A DNA stretch of 64,000 bases from Desulfobacca_B sp046538075 (GCA_046538075.1 JBKHJN010000003.1:51695-115694), one strand, 5' to 3'; numbered from the stretch's first letter, positions 17,870 to 27,074 are shown. Notes: generated by a model from the sequence alone, not told the origin. Numbers and translations: made by a program.

Positions 17870-18988
17870 ATGGCTAGTCAGGTATTCTATGAAGATTTAC
17901 GGGGAACTCCCCAAGATCCCAACTTTAAAAGATTTGCCCGGCTGCTGGATGCTGTGGACCTGAAAAGCACCATGGTCCGGAAGAAAAAACGGCCTCTGGT
18001 GGCCATTAAGCTGCATTTTGGAGAACGCGGTAACACCGCTTACATCCGTCCGATTTATCTGCGGCAGGTGGTGGATAAGGTCTGGGACTATGGCGGCCGC
18101 CCTTTTCTCACCGACACCAATACCTTGTATGTCGGGACCCGGTCCGAGGCGGTCAGCCACTTGACCACCGCTATCCAGAACGGTTTTCCCTATGCGGTAG
18201 TCAATGCCCCTTTGATCATTGCCGACGGCCTGAAGGGAACGGCCGAGGTTGAGGTCCAGATCAACCAGGAAATGTTTATATCGGTTTATCTGGGCGAGTC
18301 CATAGCCTTGGCCGATAGCTTCATCAGTCTGGCGCATTTTAAAGGCCATGAACTCTCCGGGTTCGGGGGCACCATCAAAAACATCGGTATGGGCGGCGCC
18401 TCCCGGAAGGGCAAACTGGCGCAGCATTCCAATATCTCTCCCCGGATCAATCAGGAAAAATGTACCGGCTGCGGCGACTGCGTGGCCCACTGTGCCCAGG
18501 AGGCCATAAAAATCAATCTCGAGACCGAGAAAGCGGAAATTGATCCCAAAAAGTGCGTTGGCTGTGCTGAATGCATCCTGATCTGCCCCTATGGCAATAT
18601 CGAAATTCAATGGAATGAATCTATCCCCATCTTCCTGAAAAAGATGGTGGAATACGCCTACGGGGTATTAAAAGACAAAAAGGATCGGGCGGTTTTTGTC
18701 AACTTTATCACTCAAGTGTCCCCGGCCTGTGACTGCTACCCCCATAATGACGCGCCCATCGTCGGGGACCTGGGTATCCTGGCCTCCCGGGACCCGGTAG
18801 CCATCGACCAGGCTGCCGCCGACCTGATCAATCAGAGTGCTGGTCTGGTTGGCTCCTGTCTGAAGGATACCAGCCCAGGGACTGACAAATTCCGGGACCT
18901 CTACCCTAAGGTTGACTGGGAAATTCAGCTAGAGTACGCGGAACAGATAGGCTTGGGAACCCGCCAGTATGAATTGATTAAAATCTAG
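17870..18988 (+). CDS. DUF362 protein with two 4Fe-4S ferredoxin motifs
   Basis: A 372-residue protein: a DUF362 domain (residues ~1-190, with IKLHFGERGN and the conserved AHFKGHELSGFGGTIKN), an inserted ferredoxin module with two cluster motifs (CTGCGDCVAHC and CVGCAECILIC), then the DUF362 C-terminal part with DPVAIDQAAADLI. It is cytoplasmic by sequence. Such proteins are common in anaerobes; their substrate is unknown and electron transfer is inferred from the clusters. It starts immediately after the pyrC stop (ATG at 17870), so it is probably co-transcribed, though a pyrimidine role is not implied. Confidence 0.88.
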   Translation: MASQVFYEDLRGTPQDPNFKRFARLLDAVDLKSTMVRKKKRPLVAIKLHFGERGNTAYIRPIYLRQVVDKVWDYGGRPFLTDTNTLYVGTRSEAVSHLTTAIQNGFPYAVVNAPLIIADGLKGTAEVEVQINQEMFISVYLGESIALADSFISLAHFKGHELSGFGGTIKNIGMGGASRKGKLAQHSNISPRINQEKCTGCGDCVAHCAQEAIKINLETEKAEIDPKKCVGCAECILICPYGNIEIQWNESIPIFLKKMVEYAYGVLKDKKDRAVFVNFITQVSPACDCYPHNDAPIVGDLGILASRDPVAIDQAAADLINQSAGLVGSCLKDTSPGTDKFRDLYPKVDWEIQLEYAEQIGLGTRQYELIKI

Positions 18989-18994
18989 CAGTTC

Positions 18995-19024
18995 CGGTCT
19001 CGATGCTTTGGCCATTTGAGACCG
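18995..19024 (+). terminator. Weak hairpin after the DUF362 gene
   Basis: CGGTCTC at 18995-19001 pairs with GAGACCG at 19018-19024 across a 16-base loop. There is no T-run, so termination strength is doubtful. Confidence 0.3.
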
Positions 19025-19085
19025 ACTTCGCTTGCCGGCATAGCTAGTAGCCGAACCTCCGGTGGGGATTTATTTTTTAAGGTGG

Positions 19086-19113
19086 TTGACTATCAGCGGC
19101 TGATCAATATATA
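19086..19113 (+). promoter_or_regulatory. Putative promoter of the lipoprotein gene
   Basis: TTGACT at 19086-19091, 16 bases, TATATA at 19108-19113 (an overlapping TATAGT gives an 18-base spacer). About 40 bases before the lipoprotein ATG. Confidence 0.55.
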
Positions 19114-19160
19114 GTTATGAGCAGTCAAGCTCTAGCGGAACTTAAATCCAGGAGAATTCT

Positions 19161-19550
19161 ATGCCCCGATGGCCCCTGTGGCTTTTCGTGTTGTGCCTGC
19201 TCCCGGCCTGCCAATCCATGTTATATCCGCGCTTTGAAAGCCAGATGTGGTCCAAATATGTCCGACTGCAAGAAGTCAAGCCGGGGATGAGCACCGAAGA
19301 AGTCATCGGCACCATGGGTCAACCCAGGGTGATCGAAGAGGGGACTTATCGGGGCGGTGAGTATACTTTTTATTTTTATCAGACCCATTCCATGGATTAC
19401 GAGGGCAGTGAAACCGTGCGGGGCGGGTTTACTCCCTTGGTCTTTCAGAAGGACCGCTTGGTGGGCATCGGCAGACGGGCCTATTTAAAAGCAGTGGAAC
19501 GCCCGGCTCCGGATGGGGTGCCGATCTTCCCCTGGCAAAAGACCCAGTAA
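19161..19550 (+). CDS. Lipoprotein with SmpA/BamE-like fold
   Basis: A 129-residue lipoprotein: a signal sequence ending in the lipobox LLPAC (Cys17), then a compact domain with VKPGMSTEEVIGTMGQP followed by YTFYFYQ. The PGM..EEV...G.P pattern is typical of the BamE/SmpA/OmlA-like fold. The +2 residue is Gln, giving no inner-membrane retention signal, so outer-membrane attachment is likely. It has its own promoter and no operon partner. It may not be the true BamE; many lipoproteins share this fold. Confidence 0.75.
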   Translation: MPRWPLWLFVLCLLPACQSMLYPRFESQMWSKYVRLQEVKPGMSTEEVIGTMGQPRVIEEGTYRGGEYTFYFYQTHSMDYEGSETVRGGFTPLVFQKDRLVGIGRRAYLKAVERPAPDGVPIFPWQKTQ

Positions 19551-19696
19551 GACCGCGTCATTTAGAATACCACCGTAATAAAACCTGCCTGTTGCTCAGA
19601 TTGCGTCATTGGGAGAAGCAACCTCTCCAAGCAATCCATTTAAAAGATTTTCCCGGTTACTGCTTTAATCGGTCTAATTGGTGGATATTTTTGCTG

Positions 19697-20767
19697 TTAC
19701 CGAGCGGCGGGGACCGGGTCGGACAGGAGATTTTCAGAATTGGTTTTTTTGCCGGCTAATTGTCCGCAGGCGGCGACGATATCCAACCCCCGGGTTTTGC
19801 GGATCAGGGTGGTATAGTGGGCGGACACCAAAATTTCCTGGAAGGCCAGGATGGCGGCCTCGGAAGGGCGCTCAAAAGGAAGACTGGGATGAGGATTGAA
19901 GGGAATGAGATTGATTTTCGCCCTCAGGCCGTGCAGCAGTCGGGCTAATTGCCGGGCCTGGGTGGGGGAGTCATTGATCCCCTTGAGGAGCACATAGGTA
20001 AAGGTAATGCGCCGGTGCCGGGGGAGCGGGAAGGCCCGGCAGGCATCCAGGACCTCTGCCAACGGGTAGCGGCGGTTAACCGGCATCAGCCTAGTGCGGG
20101 TAGCATCATCGGGGGCGTTGAGGGATACCGCCAGGTTCACTCGGATGGCGTTGCCCAGCTGAATAATCTGAGGAGCCAGGCCCACGGTCGACACCGTTAC
20201 CCGGCGGGCCGAAAAATCCAGGCCCCAGGGAGCGGTAAGGATGGTCAAGGACCGAAGAGTATTGGCAAAATTGGCCAATGGTTCTCCCATTCCCATGAAG
20301 ACCAGGTTACTGAGTTTCTGATCCCGGCTCAACCGGGCCTTAACCTCCAGGACCTGATTGATAATCTCGGCGGCGGTCAGATCTCGGGTAAAGCCTTGTT
20401 GCGCGGTGAGGCAGAACCGGCAGCCCTGGGCGCAACCGACCTGGGTAGAGAGGCACAAGGTTAGATGATCGCCTTCCGGGATGAGCACGCTCTCGATGCG
20501 GCAGCCGTCGGCCAGGGTGAAACCGAATTTCTCGCTGCCATCCCCGGAGTGCTGCTGCTCGGTTAAGGTCAACCGGCTGATCATGGCTTTTTGGGCCAAC
20601 TGAGCGCGAAAATCTTTGCTGAGATCGGTCATCTGATCGAAGTCAAAGATCCCCTTATACAGCCATTTCTGTAACTGGCGGGCTCGATGAGGGGACTGGC
20701 CCCAGGCGGCCAGCAGGCCTTCTAATTCTTCCTGGGTAAATTCTTTCAGATCAACCGGAGAAGGCAT
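19697..20767 (-). CDS. rlmN: 23S rRNA (A2503-C2)/tRNA (A37-C2) methyltransferase
   Basis: A radical-SAM methyltransferase that methylates C2 of adenosine in 23S rRNA and some tRNAs. The cluster motif CAQGCRFC (Cys112, Cys116, Cys119 from the chosen start) is followed by LVFMGMGEPLANF and TVSTVGL; the C-terminal AACGQLAG contains the methyl-carrying Cys. The frame opens at 20878 but the first 37 residues overlap the dksA-like gene; the ATG at 20767 gives a 356-residue protein of normal length and is preferred. Confidence 0.95.
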   Translation of the reverse strand: MPSPVDLKEFTQEELEGLLAAWGQSPHRARQLQKWLYKGIFDFDQMTDLSKDFRAQLAQKAMISRLTLTEQQHSGDGSEKFGFTLADGCRIESVLIPEGDHLTLCLSTQVGCAQGCRFCLTAQQGFTRDLTAAEIINQVLEVKARLSRDQKLSNLVFMGMGEPLANFANTLRSLTILTAPWGLDFSARRVTVSTVGLAPQIIQLGNAIRVNLAVSLNAPDDATRTRLMPVNRRYPLAEVLDACRAFPLPRHRRITFTYVLLKGINDSPTQARQLARLLHGLRAKINLIPFNPHPSLPFERPSEAAILAFQEILVSAHYTTLIRKTRGLDIVAACGQLAGKKTNSENLLSDPVPAAR

Positions 20768-20832
20768 GTCAGACTGGCAATGAAGAAGCTGTGGAAACGA
20801 ATTCCTAAAGCAAGCTGAGATTCTAGGCCTTG

Positions 20833-21195
20833 TTAAAGCCCCCGGATTTTTTCCTGCTCTTCCTGTTTTGCCTTGCACTTAATACACAGGGTAGTGACTG
20901 GACGGGCGAGCAGGCGTTTTTCGGAGATCGGTTCCCCACAAGCCTCACAGTACCCATAGCTCCCGTCCTCAATCCGATCTAGGGCTTCCTTGATCTTGGT
21001 GATCAGTTTGCGTTCCCGGTCCCGGATGCGCAAGGTAAAGTTGCGGTCCGTTTCCAGAGTCGCCCGGTCAGTAGGATCGGGGAACATGTCTATGGGGTTA
21101 GTCATACCGCTGACCGTCCTTTCGGCCTCCTTCAGCAGTTCCTCGAGCCGGCTATTCAGCAAATCTCGAAAGTATTCCAGACGTTCAGGTTCCAT
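20833..21195 (-). CDS. dksA: DksA/TraR-family zinc-finger regulator
   Basis: A 120-residue DksA-type protein. The coiled-coil tip carries DPTDRATLETDRNF, matching the DPADRAS.E region that reaches into the RNA polymerase secondary channel; the C-terminal zinc finger is YCEACGEPI ... CIKCK. It acts with ppGpp on rRNA and amino-acid promoters in the family. The frame opens at TTG 21201, but the ATG at 21195 is preferred. Some Desulfobacterota carry several copies, so this one may be specialised. Confidence 0.9.
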   Translation of the reverse strand: MEPERLEYFRDLLNSRLEELLKEAERTVSGMTNPIDMFPDPTDRATLETDRNFTLRIRDRERKLITKIKEALDRIEDGSYGYCEACGEPISEKRLLARPVTTLCIKCKAKQEEQEKIRGL

Positions 21196-21235
21196 CACCA
21201 ACGCGCCTCGATTTAAGCACCAGTTCGACTGCGAT

Positions 21236-21736
21236 CTATTCCAACCGGGGGCGATGATAAACCCCGCTTTTTCCGCCGCTTTTATTGATTAGCATAATAT
21301 GCTCGATGACCATGTTCCGGTCAATACTTTTGCACATATCATAAATGGTTAAGGCCGCCACAGCTACTCCCACCAAGGCCTCCATCTCCACCCCGGTCTG
21401 GGCTCGGGTTCGGACCTGAGCTTTAATGGCAAGGGCTTTTCGATCCGGATCGGGGATAAAATCGATTTCAATGCTGGTGAGCGGCAGCGGATGACACAAA
21501 GGAATCAGGTTGGCCGTATTTTTTACCGCCATAATGCCGGCCAGGCGGGCGGTCGCCAAGGCATCACCCTTTCCCAGTTGGTCCGAGGTCAACAGAGGAT
21601 AGACTTTTTCCCCTAAATAGATCGATCCCGTGGCAGTGGCCTGCCGCACCGTCACCGGTTTATCCCCGACATCGACTAGGCGGGCCCGGCCTCGGTCATC
21701 CAAGTGGCTGAAGCTAGGCGGTTTTTCAATCTTCAT
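21236..21736 (-). CDS. moaC: Cyclic pyranopterin monophosphate synthase
   Basis: MoaC converts the MoaA product (3',8-cH2GTP) to cPMP in molybdenum cofactor synthesis. The 166-residue protein shows FSHLDDRGRARLVDV at the start, LIPLCHPLPLT, and the active-site GVEMEALVGV and DMCKSID segments. Start ATG overlaps the DnaJ-like stop by four bases (ATGA), so the two are translationally coupled. No other moa gene is nearby. Confidence 0.96.
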   Translation of the reverse strand: MKIEKPPSFSHLDDRGRARLVDVGDKPVTVRQATATGSIYLGEKVYPLLTSDQLGKGDALATARLAGIMAVKNTANLIPLCHPLPLTSIEIDFIPDPDRKALAIKAQVRTRAQTGVEMEALVGVAVAALTIYDMCKSIDRNMVIEHIMLINKSGGKSGVYHRPRLE

Positions 21737-22806
21737 AGCGAGTTCCCGGTCTGGTCGAATCCATCCAATCTGGAAAATTCGTATAAGAGTTCCCGTTGGC
21801 GGTAATTGAGGTCAGTGGGGGTGGTGATAATCACTTCAATCAATAGGTCTCCCGGACCCTGGTCGCCGCGGCAAGGGACGCCGTAACCCGGAAATCGGAA
21901 AACTCGCCCCGACTGGGTGCCCCGCGGTAGCTCCAGCAATTGGCTGCCTGACAGAGTGGGAACTTCTATCGTATCCCCTAACGCGGCTTGGGCAAAAGAG
22001 ACCTCGATGCGGCAGCAGAGATCCATGCCATAGCGGGTAAAAAAATCATCGGGTTGAATATGGATAACGACAAACAGATGTCCCGGTGGACCGTTTTGGA
22101 ATCCATCCCCGCCTTCCCAAGGGATTTGCAGCCGGGTTCCATCCTCCACTCCCGGCGGGATGTTGATCCGATAGCGCTGCAGTTGTTCTAAAATACCGCT
22201 GCCGCGGCAGCGGGGACAGGGATGGGGAATGATGCGACCCTGGCCCTGGCAACGTCTACAGAGGGGACCAAGGCGGAGCAGCCCCGGACTTTGGGACAGC
22301 CGTCCCTGTCCCTGGCAATCAGGGCAGATCTGGTAGTCGGTGCCTGGTTGCAGACCAGTGGTGTTGCAAAAGCTACATTTTCGGGTGCGGCGGATCTCGA
22401 TGTCGGTCTCCATGCCCAGGATGGCGGCCATGAAGGGAATCTGCAGATCATAGCGGAAGTCTGGTCCCGGCTGCCTTTGGTGCAGGGGCTGACTGGTCTC
22501 GGCTCCGAAAAATTCGGCCAGCCAGTCTTCGGTCTGGGAAAATAGCTCGTCAATCCCCCAAAAATTATCCTCGAAGGGTTGCCTTATCGAAGCCCGGTCA
22601 TAATGCTGAAAAGCCGGAGAGCGATGGACCTTTCGGAGAGTATTAAAGGCCTCGGCCACTTCCCGAAAGCGGGCGGCGGCCCCGGGATCGCCGGGATTGC
22701 GATCGGGATGGTATCGCAGGGCCAAATGACGGTATTGGCGCCTGATCTCTTCGAAGCTGGCGCTTGGTGATACACCTAAGATGTGATAACAATGACTTAT
22801 GGCCAT
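21733..22806 (-). CDS. DnaJ-like co-chaperone with zinc-finger domain
   Basis: A 357-residue type I J-protein. The J-domain (1-~70) has the HPD signature YHPDRNPGDP; the cysteine-rich domain has four C-x2-C-x-G-x-G-like repeats (CSFCNTTG, CPDCQGQG, CRRCQGQG, CPRCRGSG); the C-terminal substrate domain has INIPPGVEDGTRL. In place of a Gly/Phe-rich linker there is a region with WGIDELFSQTEDWLAEFFG. It stimulates a DnaK partner; dnaK and grpE are not here, so this is likely a second, specialised DnaJ. Coupled to moaC. Confidence 0.88.
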   Translation of the reverse strand: MAISHCYHILGVSPSASFEEIRRQYRHLALRYHPDRNPGDPGAAARFREVAEAFNTLRKVHRSPAFQHYDRASIRQPFEDNFWGIDELFSQTEDWLAEFFGAETSQPLHQRQPGPDFRYDLQIPFMAAILGMETDIEIRRTRKCSFCNTTGLQPGTDYQICPDCQGQGRLSQSPGLLRLGPLCRRCQGQGRIIPHPCPRCRGSGILEQLQRYRINIPPGVEDGTRLQIPWEGGDGFQNGPPGHLFVVIHIQPDDFFTRYGMDLCCRIEVSFAQAALGDTIEVPTLSGSQLLELPRGTQSGRVFRFPGYGVPCRGDQGPGDLLIEVIITTPTDLNYRQRELLYEFSRLDGFDQTGNSL

Positions 22807-23126
22807 CAGGGTTAAATTTTGATTTCAGTGCCTAAACTGGTTTTTATTGTCATTTTACCAGATCTTAGGCAATTATCCACTACAGGTTTATTAGGTAGCC
22901 TCGAGGTCTCTCACTCGGTATTTAACCTCTTTAATGATTTTTCGACCCCCAGCATTTTTAACATTAACCGCCTCAGTGATTCAATCTGTAATACTCTGGC
23001 CCCAATTTACCCGCACCAGATTGAATTTCTATAAATTTAAATAATAAACCAAGCAAATCTGATTGTAAATCACTTTTCGAAGTTCAGAACCGGCTATAGA
23101 TGGGGTTATGGCCAGAGAGATTCAGG
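22807..23126. other. Intergenic, no gene supported
   Basis: About 320 AT-rich bases. The only open frame of note (22819-23034, plus) has no ribosome site or recognisable features. Confidence 0.5.
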
Positions 23127-23738
23127 CTAGGTTGAGGGAGGTTTGATAAAGGTCAAGAGCCTGGTCCAGAGTTCTTGGCGTCCTTCCCTGGTGATGGCAG
23201 AAAACCAGATGAGCTCGGAGGGGCCGATCCCCAGACTTTGCAGACAGACTAAATAGTTCTGCAATTGGCGGGGCCGCTGGCTGGATTTAAGTTTGTCGGC
23301 TTTGGTGAGAACCACAATCACCGGGAGTTGCAGCTGCTGCAATTTCTGTAATAATGCCAATTCCTCAGCCTCAGGCAGGCGGCGACTATCCATTAAAAAT
23401 ACCACCGCCACCAACTGGCGGCGTTGCTCCAGATAGATCCGAATCAACCGCAGCCAACCGGTCTTTACTGGCAGCGGCACCCGGGCATAACCATAGCCCG
23501 GGAGATCCACAAAGGACCAGGAGTGGTTGATCAGAAAGAAATTAATCGCCTGGGTACAACCGGGCCGGGAACTGGTCCGGACCAGCCGTTTGCGGTTGAG
23601 CAGGGTATTGAGAAGAGAGGATTTGCCCACATTGGAGCGGCCCATAAAGGCCACTTCGGGGTAACCCCCAGGGGGAAACTGGGCCGGTGTATGAGCACTG
23701 AGGCGGAATTCGGCTGAGATGATTTTGGGTGTGGCCAT
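23127..23738 (-). CDS. engB: Ribosome biogenesis GTP-binding protein EngB/YsxC
   Basis: A 203-residue GTPase of the TrmE-Era-EngA-EngB group needed for 50S assembly. G1 is GRSNVGKSSLLN (~30-41), G3 is DLPGYGYA, G4 is LTKADK, and the C-terminal SAITREG supplies G5. The protein has the EngB-typical SRPGCTQ (switch I). Confidence 0.95.
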   Translation of the reverse strand: MATPKIISAEFRLSAHTPAQFPPGGYPEVAFMGRSNVGKSSLLNTLLNRKRLVRTSSRPGCTQAINFFLINHSWSFVDLPGYGYARVPLPVKTGWLRLIRIYLEQRRQLVAVVFLMDSRRLPEAEELALLQKLQQLQLPVIVVLTKADKLKSSQRPRQLQNYLVCLQSLGIGPSELIWFSAITREGRQELWTRLLTFIKPPST

Positions 23739-23909
23739 GACCTGGATAGCAACCTTAACACACCATGTTTGTTAATTATTACAAAAAATATGTTAATAAT
23801 GCCAGAGCGATATCGGGGAAAAGTAGATTAAGGCTTCTGCTCACATGATGCGGACCTCGGCCTGGGGTTTAAATGCTCGGAGTGATAACCCTGGAAATAC
23901 AACTCAACT

Positions 23910-24809
23910 TCAGGTTTGATCTTTGAGTATCCTGGCAAGACGCGTCTTTAGCCATTGGGCTTCATCAGTAAAGCCCAGCCCTTGGCATAACGGCAGGAGC
24001 CGGTGATAGCGGTCCACTACCTCAAAGCCAATGCTGTATTGTAATTTCCGCAAACAGACCGGGCACAGATGCAAGGGCCGGGAATCACTTTCCTGGAGAT
24101 GATTTGAGCCGTTCATGACGCATTTAAAGAATATGCAGTGTTGCAGACCGAACATGTGGCTGGTCTCATGGACCAGGACCTTGCAGCTGCGCCGCAATAA
24201 AAGAATCTGGTAATCAGGCCCGCGTGGCTCTCCGTAGAAGGCGGGGTCATAGCGGGCAAAGCTATAGACCCCGACCCGCTCTCTTAAGGAGGCCTGCCCG
24301 AAGACAAAGTTCCAGGCCGGATCGGGATAGAGATCGGTCATGGTAATCGCCAGGAGGCAAAAGGCATCCGCCGGCAGCCGGGATCGTGCCAGGGCCAGGA
24401 TGTCGCCGGTATAAAGTTGACGGTTGCGGCTAATGGGATTAAGGCGGCTTCGCAAGGATTGATCAGCCCGGGCAAAGGGGGAAAGCACCTGCACCGGCAA
24501 GGCAAAGTAACCCGCGGCATAGTCTTTTAAGCTTGCCAGATCAGGGCTGCGGCCGGGCGGGAATTCACCCAGGGGTTGCAGGTAGATTGTCTGGCGATGG
24601 GCGTCGGGGCGGTTCCAGTTTGAGCTGACAAACTCCTCATAGGTTTGCCCGGGTTCCGGATGCACCGCCAGCCAGTCCGAGGGGTTGGGCCAGGGCAGGG
24701 GCTCGAAATCGTCGCCCGGGTCCAAAGCCTTGGCCAAGGTTCCGGGAATTCGCTGGGTGGAGCCGATAGCCCGTAATCGGTCTGCTGGTCCGGGGGGTTT
24801 AAATTCCAT
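23910..24809 (-). CDS. Archaemetzincin-family metalloprotease
   Basis: A 299-residue protein with the extended zinc motif HETSHMFGLQH (His214, His218, His224; catalytic Glu215) followed by CIFFKCVMNGSN and a CPVC site near residue 249. The HExxHxxGxxH plus four-cysteine second zinc site is diagnostic of archaemetzincins (archaelysin family). Substrates are unknown. No signal peptide is visible, so a cytoplasmic enzyme is likely. The frame begins with a TTG at 24812; the ATG at 24809 is preferred. Monocistronic. Confidence 0.9.
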   Translation of the reverse strand: MEFKPPGPADRLRAIGSTQRIPGTLAKALDPGDDFEPLPWPNPSDWLAVHPEPGQTYEEFVSSNWNRPDAHRQTIYLQPLGEFPPGRSPDLASLKDYAAGYFALPVQVLSPFARADQSLRSRLNPISRNRQLYTGDILALARSRLPADAFCLLAITMTDLYPDPAWNFVFGQASLRERVGVYSFARYDPAFYGEPRGPDYQILLLRRSCKVLVHETSHMFGLQHCIFFKCVMNGSNHLQESDSRPLHLCPVCLRKLQYSIGFEVVDRYHRLLPLCQGLGFTDEAQWLKTRLARILKDQT

Positions 24810-24862
24810 CAAAACGGCTAACTGGGGAAGAATAGTCTAAGGCCTAGTCACGGCCAGAACCT

Positions 24863-24892
24863 TTCCCCTCCCCCAATGACCGGGGAGGGGAA
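24863..24892. terminator. GC-rich 11-bp hairpin between two minus-strand genes
   Basis: TTCCCCTCCCC at 24863-24873 pairs with GGGGAGGGGAA at 24882-24892 around an 8-base loop. It follows the 82-residue gene on the minus strand. Neither side has a long T-run, so it may be a weak terminator or RNA-stabilising hairpin. Confidence 0.45.
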
Positions 24893-24939
24893 TTCTACTC
24901 TCGGGACCGCTCTTTTATGGTTTGCTTCGCTAGCAGATT

Positions 24940-25188
24940 TTATTTTTCGAAATTTTTGACAAACTGGCCGATCTGCACCCCCAGGTAAACACACTTATTG
25001 CCTTCCATACACGCATCCGCATCCTTCTTTTCAAGATGGGTGGTGAGTTCATGATGGTCTTTTTTTAACTTGATAATAAAAGCGTTTTTCTCTTGGTTGA
25101 AATCAAGGCTGAGGTCAATATTATGTTGGGGAATCTCGGGGTACATCTCAGCGATCTTGGAGCGCAGGGTTTCATTGGTGTAAGACAT
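24940..25188 (-). CDS. Hypothetical small acidic protein
   Basis: An 82-residue protein from the ATG at 25188, which has AAGGAGGATCC just upstream; the open frame continues 42 bases upstream but has no ribosome site there. Sequence alternates beta-like and helical parts (DLSLDFNQEKNAFIIKLKK, then ELTTHLEKKDAD) and contains two Cys flanking MEGNK (CMEGNKC). No signal peptide, no family recognised. Confidence 0.65.
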   Translation of the reverse strand: MSYTNETLRSKIAEMYPEIPQHNIDLSLDFNQEKNAFIIKLKKDHHELTTHLEKKDADACMEGNKCVYLGVQIGQFVKNFEK

Positions 25189-25324
25189 GGAGGATCCTCC
25201 TTTTTGGTAAGGCGAGGGGCTGCGGCCCACAGCGCCAGGATAAATACTGTCCTCAGAGTTGTATTTTATTTAAGCATCATTTGCCGCCCGGTCAAGAGCT
25301 AATAAAAAGGAGAAACTCTGCCAT

Positions 25325-26563
25325 CTATTGAGGAGTGGAAGGCCCTGGGGGCGATTCGCTGGTGGTCTCGGCCTCCGTGGTTATACCTAATAGACTGGCC
25401 TTAATCTCATCCAGGGAGCGCAGATCAGTCTGAATCATTTCCACATTGGCATTTGAAAAGACATAAAAGGGTCCTTTGCCGCTAAAACTTTTGCCAGTGA
25501 TAATCTCATCCACGCCTAGTCCAAGCAACCATTCCGCCACTTTGATGCCCTTGCCGGTCGGCACCTCGATAAAAGGATTGCCCAGCAGTCGCTCCCGCAG
25601 GAGTCGGCGGTCGTGAGCCCGGCGGGTCAGCAACAGAAAAAAAGGGGCCTCCCCGAAATGCTCAGAAAGATGATGGTAATCTTCAGTAAGCGGCAAGGCC
25701 TGAACGATGGTCTCTTTTTTAATGGGCTCATAGTGGATGACCACGTGGTCTACATTGGAAACTCTATTTCTGATCCGGTTTTCGATCTGCTTGGCCAGGG
25801 AATGGGCTTTTCCCAGGTCCTTGACCTTCAGAGAGACATCCACTTCAATGAATTTAAACGGCCCAGAGTTTCGCCCGGTCAGGGAAATGATTTGCCCTAC
25901 CTGTGGAGTCTCCATAATTAATTCGCGAATATTGTTCAGGGTGTTAAAATCTAAAGAGGCATCCAGTAACACCCGGATGGCGTTAACAGCAATCCTCAGC
26001 CCGGCCCAAATGATCAGTCCCGCGATGATCAGGGCGGCCCATTGATCCAGAGGATATTTAATCTGGAAATATCCGCCCACTAATCCGATCAGGATAATGA
26101 GCGATGAAAATAGGTCGGTAGTAAGATGTTGGGCATCAGCCACCAGACTGGGGGAGCTTAATTCTTTGCCTTTTTTTAGTTCGTAACGGGAAAAACCTAA
26201 AAGGATGGCGGTAATCAGGACTACCCCGCCGATGGCGTAGGGCAGGCGAGCGGGCTGGAGCTGCTCGGCTGAGCCGAAGGCAGTTCTAACAATTTCATAG
26301 CCTGCCAGAAATATCAGTCCGGCAGTCACCAGAGCCACCAGATTTTCCACTTTATAAAGGCCATAAGGGAATCGCTTGCTTTTGCGGCGGGAAATCCTGA
26401 TCCCGGCCCAGATCGAGGCCGAAGATACTACATCCGCCGAGGAGTGGATGGCATCAGCAACCAGGGCCAGACTACCGGAAAACACCGCCAGGGCATATTT
26501 AAGGGTAACCAAAAAAATCGCTAATGCAGTCGAATAAACTGCTACTCGTTCACTGGCATCCAT
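25325..26563 (-). CDS. Cation diffusion facilitator fused to a NifX-like domain
   Basis: A 412-residue inner-membrane metal/H+ antiporter of the CDF family. The two metal-binding motifs are complete: DAIHSSAD (Asp37, His40, Asp44) in TM2 and DAQHLTTD (Asp143, His146, Asp150) in TM5; the family cytoplasmic domain runs to about 275. Beyond it, residues ~285-395 (YHHLSEHFGEAPFFLLL ... VAEWLLGLGVDEIITG) match the NifX/NifB-type dinitrogenase cofactor-binding fold, which is not part of typical CDFs. The extension might sense a metal or metal cluster (inference). ATG at 26563 has AGGGGAGCGG upstream. Confidence 0.85.
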   Translation of the reverse strand: MDASERVAVYSTALAIFLVTLKYALAVFSGSLALVADAIHSSADVVSSASIWAGIRISRRKSKRFPYGLYKVENLVALVTAGLIFLAGYEIVRTAFGSAEQLQPARLPYAIGGVVLITAILLGFSRYELKKGKELSSPSLVADAQHLTTDLFSSLIILIGLVGGYFQIKYPLDQWAALIIAGLIIWAGLRIAVNAIRVLLDASLDFNTLNNIRELIMETPQVGQIISLTGRNSGPFKFIEVDVSLKVKDLGKAHSLAKQIENRIRNRVSNVDHVVIHYEPIKKETIVQALPLTEDYHHLSEHFGEAPFFLLLTRRAHDRRLLRERLLGNPFIEVPTGKGIKVAEWLLGLGVDEIITGKSFSGKGPFYVFSNANVEMIQTDLRSLDEIKASLLGITTEAETTSESPPGPSTPQ

Positions 26564-26674
26564 ACGCCGCTCCCCTGAGCTGAAGGATAGTCACGCAAGT
26601 TACTTTAACATAAATTCTGGGTGAATGGCACGCCGATGAGGAGGCCGACCCAAGTTTTTGCGGCGAGCACTGGC

Positions 26675-27052
26675 TTAGCGGAGAATTTCTTGAATAGCCT
26701 TGAGTTCGGCGCAGACCAGGCGTAAAAGTTCGGTCAGTTGGGTTCCTGATGAGGCTGGTTTTGACTCTGCACTGGGGCTGGATGATGCAGTCCTGCGGGC
26801 CTGGGGAGAACCTTGAGCCAGCCATTGTTTGACCCCCGACAAAGTGTATTTTTCCTGGTGTAGCAGGCGTTTGATTTCCAGGATCAGGTCAATATCGGAT
26901 TGTCGATACCAGCGCTGTTTGGAGAGTTCCCGGTTGGGCCGGAGAAGGCCAAACACTGACTCCCAGTACCGCAATACATGGGGTTCCACTCCGGTCAACT
27001 GGCTCACTTTACCGATGCGGTAAAGTTTTTTGATGCGGGGGTTCGGGGCCAC
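26675..27052 (-). CDS. MerR-family transcriptional regulator downstream of pheT
   Basis: A 125-residue MerR-type protein: winged HTH (~8-75) with YRIGKVSQLTGVEPHVLRYW and a long helical region, but a short, polar tail without metal-binding cysteines. GTG start at 27052 with GGAG six bases upstream. It lies 22 bases after the pheT stop; MerR genes following pheT are common in Deltaproteobacteria, but the ligand is unknown. Confidence 0.85.
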   Translation of the reverse strand: MAPNPRIKKLYRIGKVSQLTGVEPHVLRYWESVFGLLRPNRELSKQRWYRQSDIDLILEIKRLLHQEKYTLSGVKQWLAQGSPQARRTASSSPSAESKPASSGTQLTELLRLVCAELKAIQEILR

Positions 27053-27074
27053 CTCCGTCTCCGGGTTACCGAGT

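Noticed and set aside
22819..23034. 71-residue plus-strand frame between the dnaJ-like and engB genes
   Set aside because: No ribosome site, unusual composition and no recognisable family.
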